A stretch of DNA of 20,645 nt. Source: Candidatus Kerfeldbacteria bacterium. GTDB lineage: Bacteria > Patescibacteriota > Patescibacteriia > UBA9570. A model generated the notes under the pieces. The model searched no databases. It was given only the letters and a program-made list of their open reading frames with translations, and was not told where the DNA came from. Where the stretch lies: positions 1-20,645 of the forward strand of contig JACQPW010000045.1 in NCBI GenBank assembly GCA_016207285.1, written 5' to 3'. A program made the translations under genes and the position numbers. This document shows, piece after piece, positions 1 to 7,446 of the stretch (position 1 is the stretch's first letter; every line of letters starts with the position of its first letter).

Positions 1-1
1 A

Positions 2-1258
2 CAACATCCTAATAGTGTCAGTCTAAAAGCAGTTGAGCGTAAAGGTATTCAACTATTGTTGGAGTGCTATGAACGTTTACGCACGTCATCTAGTTCGGTC
101 ACTGGATTTGAACAACAAATCTGTACACCATGGGGGACGATAGACTACGGTGAAGAACACCGCTATACTAAAGAAGAAATTGAACGTTTTCGCCAAGGTA
201 TGAAAAATTATGCAACCATCCTAGAGGAATCCCATGAAACATTGCCAGACTCTGTGCATGATGTTTTGTATGGCCCGCGCTCGAGACCACCGGTAGAACG
301 CATTACCATCAAAGGCACTAAAACAGCGGTGGCGATTGGTCCAGATATTACAGCCACTGTTGGACCAGATCACTTTACCGACAGCGATGAAACGGAAATT
401 CAACGCCATGCCGAAACTGTCAGTACACTCGCCAAACCAACCAAGTCCGACACTGATTATCTGCAGGTTGCTAATGATATTAAACACAGCGTCGCTTTAG
501 CGTTTGCGACTCCAGAGCAAGATAAGCGTTTTACCGATTTGATTGTCTCCGTCTTGCGTGGTTTACGCGATACGATGGAATTAAAAACCTACTTGGTCGA
601 TTTATCGTTTCCAACCAGTGATGCTGACGCCGTAGTGGCAGCGGTTAATCAACAAATTACCGTCACCCCTAGTCGCCGGGCTGGCAAAGTACCAGCACCG
701 AAGCTAGCCAGCAAACCCACCTTGGCGCAAATTACCAAGACCCAAACTACTAACCCCATGGACGTGAAGTCGGAATCCGCCACAGATCTCTCCCCGGCCT
801 CCGGCCACCCCTCCCTTACAAGGGAGGGGACGGGGGAGAGATCTGAGCCAGACAAAACCTTCTTACCAAAACTGCGCCGATCTCGTGCCCAGAAACGCCC
901 AATCGTCGATGATGTGCGCTTACAACCGTCCATGGTGATGGGGCCAATCGACGAGTTGCGCGCTATGGATACGTTAGAGTTCCGGCGCTTATCACCCGAC
1001 CCTAACCAAGCGGCTGCCCGCTTACGTGATAAAGTTGAATTGTTGTCTGAAGAATCCATTGCTAAACAAGCCCAGGGTGTGGATGCATTTAAACAGTCAC
1101 CGTTGAATATGTTGTACCTAGCATTGGGTAATGAATCGATTGCGAGTGGTAAAGAGGTGACTGCCATTATTGCTGAGCATGAGGCTAAAGGGACACCATC
1201 TTTATCGGTGGCCGAATTTAATGCCATTGCGGATCTTAATAAACAGTTGCGTTTTTAA
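2..1258 (+). CDS. Unknown protein, 5'-truncated by the window edge, first gene of the secretion locus
   Basis: The frame is open from base 2 with no stop, so the true start lies upstream; an internal TTG at 56 is only the first possible start in view. About 418 residues are visible. I do not recognise a family. The first part is charged and probably helical, with no signal peptide or membrane segment visible. Counting from the TTG, a low-complexity region at about 210-300 contains a palindromic insertion (residues 244-263) that keeps the frame. The C-terminal part (about 300-400) looks like a compact helical domain. The stop is 15 bases before the PrgI-like gene on the same strand, so it probably belongs to the secretion-locus transcript and may be a cytoplasmic accessory factor. 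That role is inferred from position only. Confidence 0.8.
   Translation, partial: QHPNSVSLKAVERKGIQLLLECYERLRTSSSSVTGFEQQICTPWGTIDYGEEHRYTKEEIERFRQGMKNYATILEESHETLPDSVHDVLYGPRSRPPVERITIKGTKTAVAIGPDITATVGPDHFTDSDETEIQRHAETVSTLAKPTKSDTDYLQVANDIKHSVALAFATPEQDKRFTDLIVSVLRGLRDTMELKTYLVDLSFPTSDADAVVAAVNQQITVTPSRRAGKVPAPKLASKPTLAQITKTQTTNPMDVKSESATDLSPASGHPSLTREGTGERSEPDKTFLPKLRRSRAQKRPIVDDVRLQPSMVMGPIDELRAMDTLEFRRLSPDPNQAAARLRDKVELLSEESIAKQAQGVDAFKQSPLNMLYLALGNESIASGKEVTAIIAEHEAKGTPSLSVAEFNAIADLNKQLRF
784..844. repeat. Palindromic repeat element inserted in frame inside a coding gene
   Basis: A 61-base palindrome. The outer arms are a perfect 12-base inverted repeat (AGATCTCTCCCC at 784-795 against GGGGAGAGATCT at 833-844). 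An inner perfect 10-base repeat (CCCCTCCCTT at 808-817 against AAGGGAGGGG at 820-829) has a 2-base loop, and a small GGCC-TCC-GGCC hairpin sits at 796-806. Its C-rich then G-rich design resembles short palindromic elements dispersed in many bacterial genomes. It is translated as Asp/Ser/Pro/Gly/Thr/Arg-rich residues without breaking the frame, which recalls Rickettsia palindromic elements. That it is mobile or multi-copy is inference. Confidence 0.75.
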
Positions 1259-1273
1259 TCATTCTTTTTAGGC

Positions 1274-1774
1274 ATGCAATTTGTTGTACCACAATTTATC
1301 GAGGTAGAATCCAAAGTCATTGGCCCCATTTCGGTGCGCCAATTTATCATCATGTTGTTTTCGGCTGGGATTGTTTTTATTTGGTACTCCATTTTTAGCA
1401 CGGTTATTTTTGTAGTGCTTGGTTTGATTACCTTAGCGGTTGGCGGTGTCTTTGCTTTTGCCAAAGTGAATAGCCAGCCGTTTCATGCCTTTGCGTTAAG
1501 CCTGGTTCAAACCTTGCAGCGACCACGCTTATCGTTATGGCATCGTGAAATTAACCAACAAGTGGTGGTGAAGATGGCACGTAAAGATCGGAAAGATAAA
1601 TCCAATAAAAAACTTGAATTTGCCCCCAAACCAGATGTCTCCCAAGCGCATTTAGCGGAATTATCGTTAATTGCCGATACCCGTGGTCAGTACTCACCGG
1701 AAGATTTAGAACGTCTCCGCCAAGAACAAACCGCTGCCCAAACGAAACAACCTGATCTGACTAAGAAACCGTAA
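1274..1774 (+). CDS. PrgI/VirB3-like type IV secretion membrane protein
   Basis: A 166-residue protein. It opens with the MQFVVPQFIEVESKVIGP signature typical of PrgI-family proteins, then has two closely spaced membrane helices at roughly 25-45 and 48-66. A soluble, Lys/Glu/Gln-rich tail of about 100 residues follows and is probably cytoplasmic. PrgI proteins are the VirB3 equivalent of Gram-positive-type conjugation systems: small inner-membrane partners coded just before the VirB4 ATPase, as here. The gene starts 15 bases after the preceding stop and ends 7 bases before the next gene, so it is within an operon. No clear Shine-Dalgarno sequence precedes the ATG. The family call is firm; the secreted substrate is unknown. 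Confidence 0.88.
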   Translation: MQFVVPQFIEVESKVIGPISVRQFIIMLFSAGIVFIWYSIFSTVIFVVLGLITLAVGGVFAFAKVNSQPFHAFALSLVQTLQRPRLSLWHREINQQVVVKMARKDRKDKSNKKLEFAPKPDVSQAHLAELSLIADTRGQYSPEDLERLRQEQTAAQTKQPDLTKKP

Positions 1775-1781
1775 TACGGTC

Positions 1782-2462
1782 ATGGCTGCACCAAGCAAGA
1801 AAAAACCATCCGCTCCCTCCACCCAGAAAAACTTGTATATTTCTGAAATCAAGCAGGATGTTGTTGTACTAAAAGATGGCACCCTGCGAGCTGTGTTAGA
1901 GGTGTCGTCAATTAACTTTGCTTTAAAAAGTGAGGATGAACAGCAAGCCATTATCCAAGGCTATGTCGGTTTTTTGAATGTGCTCGATTTTGAACTGCAA
2001 ATTGTCATTCAATCACGCAAGTTAGATATCCGCAATTATTTAACTTCACTTGAAGCCATGGCCAAACAGCAAACCAATGAACTGTTACGCATGCAAACCT
2101 TGGAATACCGGCAGTATATTGAGGAGTTAGTGACGTTATCAGAAATCATGGAAAAACGGTTTCTAGTGGTTGTACCGTATTCACCCTTCAGTAAAAAACG
2201 TAAAAATTGGTTTTCGCGTGCCCAGGAAGTGCTGCTCCCAGCGCGGATTATTAAACTGGCGGATGCTAAATTTGCCAAATACTTAAAAGAGCTGGATCGG
2301 CGGGTAAGTATTGCCGCTGGCGGCCTAACTTCCATCGGTTTGCAAGTGACCCAGTTGGATACGCAGCATTTGATTGAACTGTATTACCAGTTGTATAACC
2401 CCACCCGTGGCAGTAACCGGCAGATGCCTCCTTTAAACAAGTTAAAAGTTGAATCGGTTTAA
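1782..2462 (+). CDS. VirB4/TraC N-terminal-domain protein (separate chain)
   Basis: A 226-residue soluble protein without Walker motifs. After a Lys/Pro/Ser-rich start (1-18) it runs into a mixed alpha/beta domain (about 18-200) that resembles the N-terminal part of TraC/VirB4 ATPases: a short beta-rich stretch around KQDVVVLKDGTLRAVLEVSS, then the Asn-Phe-Ala-Leu-Lys-Ser stretch, and a helical segment around LNVLDFELQIVIQSRKLDI. It lies between the PrgI-like gene and the ATPase motor, exactly where the N-terminal domain of one long VirB4 would be encoded. I infer that it forms one functional VirB4 with the next gene, docking the motor on the PrgI-like protein. The start ATG is 7 bases after the previous stop. 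Confidence 0.75.
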   Translation: MAAPSKKKPSAPSTQKNLYISEIKQDVVVLKDGTLRAVLEVSSINFALKSEDEQQAIIQGYVGFLNVLDFELQIVIQSRKLDIRNYLTSLEAMAKQQTNELLRMQTLEYRQYIEELVTLSEIMEKRFLVVVPYSPFSKKRKNWFSRAQEVLLPARIIKLADAKFAKYLKELDRRVSIAAGGLTSIGLQVTQLDTQHLIELYYQLYNPTRGSNRQMPPLNKLKVESV

Positions 2463-2472
2463 GACCTTGCGC

Positions 2473-4374
2473 ATGATTGATCTAAAACAAGCGGCTGCTC
2501 AAGCCCAAACCACCAAACCAGTCTCCCCCTTAAAGCCTAAAAGCAAGGCAGAGCTTGGCTTAGAGCGTCAACATCGCCAAGAAGAAACCATGGCCGCCCG
2601 GGAGTTACTGGAAGCGGCTAAAGCCTATGAACAAGGTGTCCGGTCAATTCTCGATTTAATTGCACCGGCCGCTTTTCAAGTGAAGCCCAGAATGATCGAT
2701 TTAGGTGGTCGCTTTGCTTCCTCGATGTTTGTGGTCACGTACCCACGTTATATCGCGGTCGGCTGGTTTGCCCCGATTGTCACCATGAATGTGCCGTTGG
2801 ATGTAGCGATGTATTTTTATCCAGTGAAAGCGGCTATCATCTTAAAGCAATTAAAAAAGAAGGTTGGTTCATTGGAGGCAGAGTTAGTCTCGGACGCTGA
2901 AAAAGGAGCCCCCCGTGATCCGGTTAAAGAAACCGCCTTAAAGGATATTGAACAACTACGCGACAGCTTGACTCAGGGCACCGAAAAGTTTTTTCAGTTT
3001 GCGCTCTATGTGACCGTCTATGCCGATAGCGAAAAAGAGTTAGAAGACTTAATGGACAAACTTGATTCTGAATTTGGTTCCAAGTTGGTCATCGCCAAGC
3101 GGGTATTCTATCAAGCTGAACAAGGCTTTAATTCCACCATGCCATTGGCCAATGATGAGATGCAGGTGTATTTCAACATGAATTCTTCGCCTTGTGCCTC
3201 ATCGTTTCCGTTCATCTCAGCCGAACTCAGCAGTGATAATGGTATTTTATACGGCATTAACCGCCACAATAACAGTTTGATTCTGTTTGATCGTTTCCAA
3301 TTACAAAATGCCAATGCGGTAGTGTTTGCGACCTCCGGTGCTGGTAAAAGTTTCACCGTCAAATTAGAAGTGTTGCGTAGTTTGATGATGGGAACCGATG
3401 TGATTATTATTGACCCAGAAAACGAGTATAAATTTTTATCGGATTCGGTGGGTGGTACCTTCATTAATATTTCTCTAAATTCCGACGCCAAAATTAACCC
3501 GTTCGATTTACCGCGCCCGGTGGGTGGAGCCGATCGCCCGGCCGATATTATCCGGTCAGCGGTCATTACCATCAAAGGGTTATTGCGCATCATGTTGGGT
3601 AAAATTACTGCAGCGGAAGACTCCATTTTAGATCGGGCCTTAATTGAAACGTACGCTAAAAAAGATATTACCGCTGATGCCGACCTCTCTAAAATTGAAC
3701 CGCCGATTCTGAAAGATTTTGAATCAATTCTGGAAGGCTTTGAAGGTAGCCATGATTTAGTGCTGCGGCTGAAAAAGTACACCGAGGGTACCTTTGCCGG
3801 TTTGTTTGAAAGCCCAACGAACATTGACATGAATAATCAGTTGGTGGTGTTTTCGGTGCGCGATCTAGAAGACGAGTTGCGCCCGATTGGTGTCTACACG
3901 GTGGTAAACTACATTTGGAACATTGTGCGCTCCAAGATGAAAAAGCGTATTTTGGTGATTGATGAAGCTTGGTGGTTGATGCAAAACGAAGACTCCGCTA
4001 AATTTATTTTTGCCTTATGCAAACGCTGTCGTAAATACTATTTAGGTGTTACTACAATTACCCAAGATGTCAACGATTTCTTGTTGTCACCCTATGGTCG
4101 GGCGATTGTCACTAACTCGCAATTGCAGATTTTATTAAAACAATCTCCAGCCGCCATTGATAATATCCAAAAGACCTTTTTACTCACCGACGGTGAGAAG
4201 TATCTATTGCTCGAGGGCAACGTGGGGGAGGGGATCTTCTTTGCTGGACCCCGGCATGTGGCGATCAAAGTGGTGGCTTCGTATACTGAAGATCAGATTA
4301 TTACCTCTGACCCGAAACAGTTGCTGGAAATTGAAGCCTCTAAAAAGGAGTTTGCCGACGATCAAGCTAAATAA
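2473..4374 (+). CDS. virB4: VirB4-type secretion ATPase (motor chain)
   Basis: A 633-residue P-loop ATPase counted from the ATG at 2473. A TTG at 2449, overlapping the preceding gene, would add 8 residues, but the ATG is preferred. The first 60 residues are a charged linker, then a mixed domain to about 270. Walker A reads FATSGAGKSF near residue 290; Walker B is LVIDEAWWLM with Asp497-Glu498. The motor then continues through TTITQDVNDFL, IVTNSQLQILLK and a Gly-rich GNVGEGIFFAGP segment, as in VirB4/TraC proteins. VirB4 ATPases power assembly or substrate transport of type IV secretion systems at the inner membrane. The first Gly of the P-loop consensus is Ala here, which is tolerated in related proteins. 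Neighbours (PrgI-like, pilin-like) support the call. Confidence 0.93.
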   Translation: MIDLKQAAAQAQTTKPVSPLKPKSKAELGLERQHRQEETMAARELLEAAKAYEQGVRSILDLIAPAAFQVKPRMIDLGGRFASSMFVVTYPRYIAVGWFAPIVTMNVPLDVAMYFYPVKAAIILKQLKKKVGSLEAELVSDAEKGAPRDPVKETALKDIEQLRDSLTQGTEKFFQFALYVTVYADSEKELEDLMDKLDSEFGSKLVIAKRVFYQAEQGFNSTMPLANDEMQVYFNMNSSPCASSFPFISAELSSDNGILYGINRHNNSLILFDRFQLQNANAVVFATSGAGKSFTVKLEVLRSLMMGTDVIIIDPENEYKFLSDSVGGTFINISLNSDAKINPFDLPRPVGGADRPADIIRSAVITIKGLLRIMLGKITAAEDSILDRALIETYAKKDITADADLSKIEPPILKDFESILEGFEGSHDLVLRLKKYTEGTFAGLFESPTNIDMNNQLVVFSVRDLEDELRPIGVYTVVNYIWNIVRSKMKKRILVIDEAWWLMQNEDSAKFIFALCKRCRKYYLGVTTITQDVNDFLLSPYGRAIVTNSQLQILLKQSPAAIDNIQKTFLLTDGEKYLLLEGNVGEGIFFAGPRHVAIKVVASYTEDQIITSDPKQLLEIEASKKEFADDQAK

Positions 4375-4383
4375 TGCTATACT
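4375..4383 (+). promoter_or_regulatory. Extended -10 promoter (TGCTATACT), leaderless start at 4390
   Basis: TGC followed by TATACT at 4378-4383, overlapping the stop region of the ATPase gene. The ATG at 4390 is 6 bases downstream, where transcription would itself begin, so the mRNA would be leaderless. No good -35 box is visible, as expected for an extended -10. Confidence 0.6.
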
Positions 4384-4389
4384 ATCAGT

Positions 4390-4983
4390 ATGAATCGTAA
4401 ACTCATCATTGCTATCATCGGTGCCGCTGTTCTACTACTGGTTGGTTTAGTGATCATTTGGTTCATTGTATCTCGTGTCCCAGCCGATGATACCAACACA
4501 GCTAGTACCAACACCAATCAGGTGAGGACGAATACGGATACGACCACTACCACGACTACAACCGACTCCACTACAACCGATACTACCCAAGACACCACTG
4601 TGGTTGTGCAGCAGGATGATCAGCAAGCCATTACCAGCAGCAGTCGCAGCTTTACAGAACGGTTTGGTTCATATTCGTCTGATACTAACTTTGAAAACAT
4701 CGAGCGGTCACGCTATTTGATGACAGATACCATGTCGCAACAGGCGGATAAACTGATTAGTCAGGGTCAAGATAACAGCACTTTTTTCAGTATTGAGAGC
4801 GACGTGACTGGTGTCACGTTTACCGATTATACCGATGGGGCTACCGGCGCTACGGTGGAAGTAGCCGTGCGGCAGAAAAAAACCGTTGGTCAACAAGCGG
4901 CTGTCTACAGTAATCAAATCGCCCGCCTGACCTTAAAAAAAGTCGGTGGCAGCTGGAAAGTGGATTCATTTCGCTGGTTGTAA
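4390..4983 (+). CDS. Membrane-anchored protein with Thr-rich linker and possible NTF2/VirB8-like domain
   Basis: A 197-residue protein with a short basic N-terminus, one membrane helix (about 5-28), a Thr/Asp-rich linker (about 34-70, including a run of Thr) and an extracytoplasmic domain of about 115 residues. The domain starts with helices around SRSFTERFGSYSSDTNFENI and ends in strands with a QIARLTLKKVGGSWKVDSFRWL-type finish. The order single helix, linker, alpha+beta domain ending in strands with a late Trp resembles NTF2-fold proteins, including VirB8, the scaffold of type IV secretion systems. That identity is inferred from layout and location directly after VirB4; I see no decisive motif. 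It has its own extended -10 promoter that would give a leaderless mRNA. Confidence 0.78.
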   Translation: MNRKLIIAIIGAAVLLLVGLVIIWFIVSRVPADDTNTASTNTNQVRTNTDTTTTTTTTDSTTTDTTQDTTVVVQQDDQQAITSSSRSFTERFGSYSSDTNFENIERSRYLMTDTMSQQADKLISQGQDNSTFFSIESDVTGVTFTDYTDGATGATVEVAVRQKKTVGQQAAVYSNQIARLTLKKVGGSWKVDSFRWL

Positions 4984-4987
4984 TTTA

Positions 4988-5072
4988 CCACCCCCTCACC
5001 CGTCTCTCGTTGCACTCAAGACACCCTCCCCGCCTTGCCGGCGAGGCAGGTTCCATTTTGGGAGAGGGGTTG
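4988..5072. repeat. Palindromic repeat in the intergenic gap; may also act as terminator
   Basis: This lies in the 161-base gap between two secretion genes. The outer arms pair almost perfectly (CCACCCCCTCACCC at 4989-5001 region against GGGAGAGGGGTTG at 5060-5072). Inside is a GCCTTGCCGGCGAGGC hairpin (5032-5047) with one T-G pair. A short T run follows on the + strand, so it could end the upstream transcript. The C-rich/G-rich arms resemble those of the element at 784-844, which suggests a shared dispersed family, though they are not identical. The rest of the gap holds the promoter for the next gene and nothing else that I can see. Confidence 0.6.
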
Positions 5073-5109
5073 TTTAAATAATGATCAAAAGATTGTGAGT
5101 AATCACACA

Positions 5110-5138
5110 TTGTAATTTTTTTAAAAAAGTGGTATAGT
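5110..5138 (+). promoter_or_regulatory. Sigma-70-type promoter with extended -10, leaderless start at 5145
   Basis: TTGTAA at 5110-5115, a 17-base spacer, then TATAGT at 5133-5138 preceded by TGG (extended -10). The ATG of the pilin gene begins 7 bases after the -10, where transcription should start, so the message is probably leaderless. This is the best full promoter in the window. Confidence 0.75.
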
Positions 5139-5144
5139 AGCAGC

Positions 5145-6143
5145 ATGAAGAAGTTTGTGATCATGTTGTTGTTTGCTGGCCCGTTACTGTTTTTTCCAGC
5201 TCAATCTAATGCTGAAACTAAGTATGTCGATACGATCGACTATGCGTTGGAGCAACCCTTTGCCGGCGAAGACAGAATTACCAGTTCTTCGCAGTATATC
5301 AACGCCGTCTATCGCTTTGCTCTAGGCATTGTGGGCATTATCGCCGTAGTGCTCATTATGTTCGGGGGTTTACGCTGGATGTCCGCCGCTGGCAATGAAT
5401 CGATTGTGACCGAAGCGAAAGAGATTGTGACATCGGCCGTAATTGGGTTAGTGATTGCGTTACTATCCTATGTGATCCTAGCCTTTATTAATCCAAAGAT
5501 TTTGAACTTTGGTTTTTCTCCAGCGAAAATTGATATTAATGATAACGGTACAGACTTTTGGAAGATCGATTGGTGTAATGCTGGTGGATTTAAAGATGAA
5601 CAGTGTTCTGTGGATGGTGCCGACGTAGCCTGCAACGATGTGGCTTGTACACAAAAAGGGTTCTTAGACGGAGCCTTTTGCCGCGGAGCGGTCTGTGCCG
5701 CCGCCAGCGATGGCAGTGCTAGGACTTGTTATGCCGATCCAGGTAGTCCCAAGACAGCCGCCAAGTGTCAGCCAAAAAGCTGTTCCGACCAAGTCAGTCG
5801 GTGTTGGAAGTTCATCGATGATCCTGATAATTTCGGTATCTGTTTATGTGGTTATTATGACACCTTGGTGGTAAGCAAACTACATTACACGGTGCTTACA
5901 ACTGGTAACTTAAATGATTTGCAAGAAACTACCTATAGAAGTCTTTGTGAGGAAAAAACTCCTCAAGAAACAGAAGCAGTAACAATTGGCGCTAATCCAT
6001 CGGTCTTTGGATACACCGGTGCGGCCGGCGATATTACTGGTATTGGTTGGAATTGTGGTTTCTCTTGCGAGGTCAAAGAAGAAGTTCAATCCGCAGCTGG
6101 CCAAGGTGGTGGGGGTAGTTGGACAGAATTAACCTGTATATAA
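5145..6143 (+). CDS. VirB2-like two-helix pilin module fused to Cys-rich ectodomain
   Basis: A 332-residue protein. A signal peptide (1-23, MKKFVIMLLF start, probable cut after SNA) is followed by a short region and a VirB2/TrbC-like module at 56-117 with two hydrophobic helices around GIVGIIAVVLIMFGGLRWM and GLVIALLSYVILAFI, joined by a small charged loop. Residues 118-332 form an ectodomain with 16 cysteines, an even number that would suit disulfides outside the membrane. I recognise no known fold there. VirB2-type proteins are pilin subunits or membrane components of type IV secretion systems, but they are usually short; the long ectodomain suggests a surface-exposed or adhesive role. The membrane module is nearly identical to that of the gene at 8132, so the two are paralogues with different heads. 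It has its own promoter and starts an operon that runs to 9514. Confidence 0.85.
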   Translation: MKKFVIMLLFAGPLLFFPAQSNAETKYVDTIDYALEQPFAGEDRITSSSQYINAVYRFALGIVGIIAVVLIMFGGLRWMSAAGNESIVTEAKEIVTSAVIGLVIALLSYVILAFINPKILNFGFSPAKIDINDNGTDFWKIDWCNAGGFKDEQCSVDGADVACNDVACTQKGFLDGAFCRGAVCAAASDGSARTCYADPGSPKTAAKCQPKSCSDQVSRCWKFIDDPDNFGICLCGYYDTLVVSKLHYTVLTTGNLNDLQETTYRSLCEEKTPQETEAVTIGANPSVFGYTGAAGDITGIGWNCGFSCEVKEEVQSAAGQGGGGSWTELTCI

Positions 6144-6150
6144 ATCCAGT

Positions 6151-7434
6151 ATGCGTGACTTGGTAGAACGATTTCAACGGTGGTTAGAGGGGTTAAGTGA
6201 CTCACAGCGTCGTTTGTTGTTAGCTGGATCGTTGTTACTGACTGCCTTAGTGCTTGGGTTCCTGATCTACTGGGTTTTTTTTCGTAGCTTAATTGGTGGG
6301 CCGGCTGGCAATGAGAATGCTAATAACGGGGTACCCAACTTGAATTTACCGGACATTTTACTGAACCTGAATGACAATGCCAATGGTAATGTGAATGCCG
6401 TCAATGCCCTGCCCACGGTGGATGTCTATGCCTTGGGTGGTGACACCTTATCGCAAGTCATTTATGATGGTGACGCTGAAAACGTGACGTTAGCTGGTAA
6501 TGGTGGGGCTGTGCAGTATTACGACTCGGTGACCGGTCAATTTTATACGATTGATGCTAATGGGAATATTACCTTATTGGATGACAAGGTATTTAAAGGG
6601 GTAGAAGATGTCACCTGGTCGAATCAGGCCGATAAAGCAGTGTTAGAGCTGGAAGACGGCTACAAGGTTCTGTACGATTTTACCACTGACACGCAATATA
6701 CCTTAAACAAGGATATGGAAGAGTTCGATTTTTCACCGACCGATGATCAAATCAGTTTTGAATATACCCCAGTCAATAAAGAAGACCGTTGGTTGGGTGT
6801 TGCCAATATTGACGGTAGCGGTGCCCGTGGTATTGAGCCGCTGGGTGACAATGCCGACTTACTCAATGCCCAATGGTCACCCTCTGGCCAAGCGGTGGGA
6901 GTGCTGAATGAATATATTGACGGTGACCGAAAGCGGGTAGTACCGATTGGCTTAAACGACGAAAATTTTAAAGAGTTTATTGTTTCGGGTCGTGGTTTTG
7001 ATTACCGCTGGACGAATGATGGTAAACAGATGATTTACAGTACGTATTCGGCCGATAGTGACTACAATTCTACCTTGTACATTGTGGATGCCTATGGTGA
7101 TACCATTGGGGCCAACAATACCTCTTTGGATTTACAGACGTCAGTGGATAAGTGTACGTTTAGTAGTTCGGGTGACCATCTGTATTGTGCTGTGCCGGTA
7201 GATCCACCTGTCGGTGGTGGCATTGCACCAGATACGTTAGACACCGTGCGGCATGATATTTATGAAGTGAATTTAGTGACTGGTCAAAAACAAAAAATTG
7301 CCACCCCGGCCGATAGCATTTCGGGTACCGCTTTAGATGCCCCGAGTGATCTGGTAGTAAGCGATGATGAATCTGTGCTGTATTATCGGGAAGCCACCAC
7401 TGGCCAGTTACGTCGTATTCTTTTAGATAACTAG
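6151..7434 (+). CDS. Membrane-anchored TolB/WD40-like beta-propeller protein
   Basis: A 427-residue protein with a short cytoplasmic start, one membrane helix (about 22-45), an Asn-rich linker (about 53-88) and a repetitive beta domain to the end. The repeats carry propeller-like stretches: VEDVTWSNQADKAVLELEDG, MEEFDFSPTDDQISFEYT, LNAQWSPSGQAVGVLN, DYRWTNDGKQMIYSTY, CTFSSSGDHLYCAVP and DLVVSDDESVLYYRE, each with a Ser-Pro/Asp-Gly type turn as in TolB/WD40-like propellers. About six blades can be counted by eye. Propellers usually bind proteins, so it may be a docking or assembly factor outside the membrane; its partner is unknown. It starts 7 bases after the pilin gene and is probably co-transcribed with it, although a TATAAA at 6139-6144 lies 6 bases before the ATG. 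Confidence 0.8.
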   Translation: MRDLVERFQRWLEGLSDSQRRLLLAGSLLLTALVLGFLIYWVFFRSLIGGPAGNENANNGVPNLNLPDILLNLNDNANGNVNAVNALPTVDVYALGGDTLSQVIYDGDAENVTLAGNGGAVQYYDSVTGQFYTIDANGNITLLDDKVFKGVEDVTWSNQADKAVLELEDGYKVLYDFTTDTQYTLNKDMEEFDFSPTDDQISFEYTPVNKEDRWLGVANIDGSGARGIEPLGDNADLLNAQWSPSGQAVGVLNEYIDGDRKRVVPIGLNDENFKEFIVSGRGFDYRWTNDGKQMIYSTYSADSDYNSTLYIVDAYGDTIGANNTSLDLQTSVDKCTFSSSGDHLYCAVPVDPPVGGGIAPDTLDTVRHDIYEVNLVTGQKQKIATPADSISGTALDAPSDLVVSDDESVLYYREATTGQLRRILLDN

Positions 7435-7446
7435 AGTAACCTATTT

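Noticed and set aside
3111..3830. A 239-codon open frame on the - strand inside the VirB4 ATPase gene.
   Set aside because: It lies wholly within a strongly supported gene, has no recognisable domain, and is explained by codon bias of the opposite strand.
6139..6144. TATAAA 6 bases before the propeller ATG as another leaderless promoter.
   Set aside because: There is no -35 at proper spacing and no TGn directly before it, and the gene is 7 bases from the upstream stop, so co-transcription is simpler. It remains possible.
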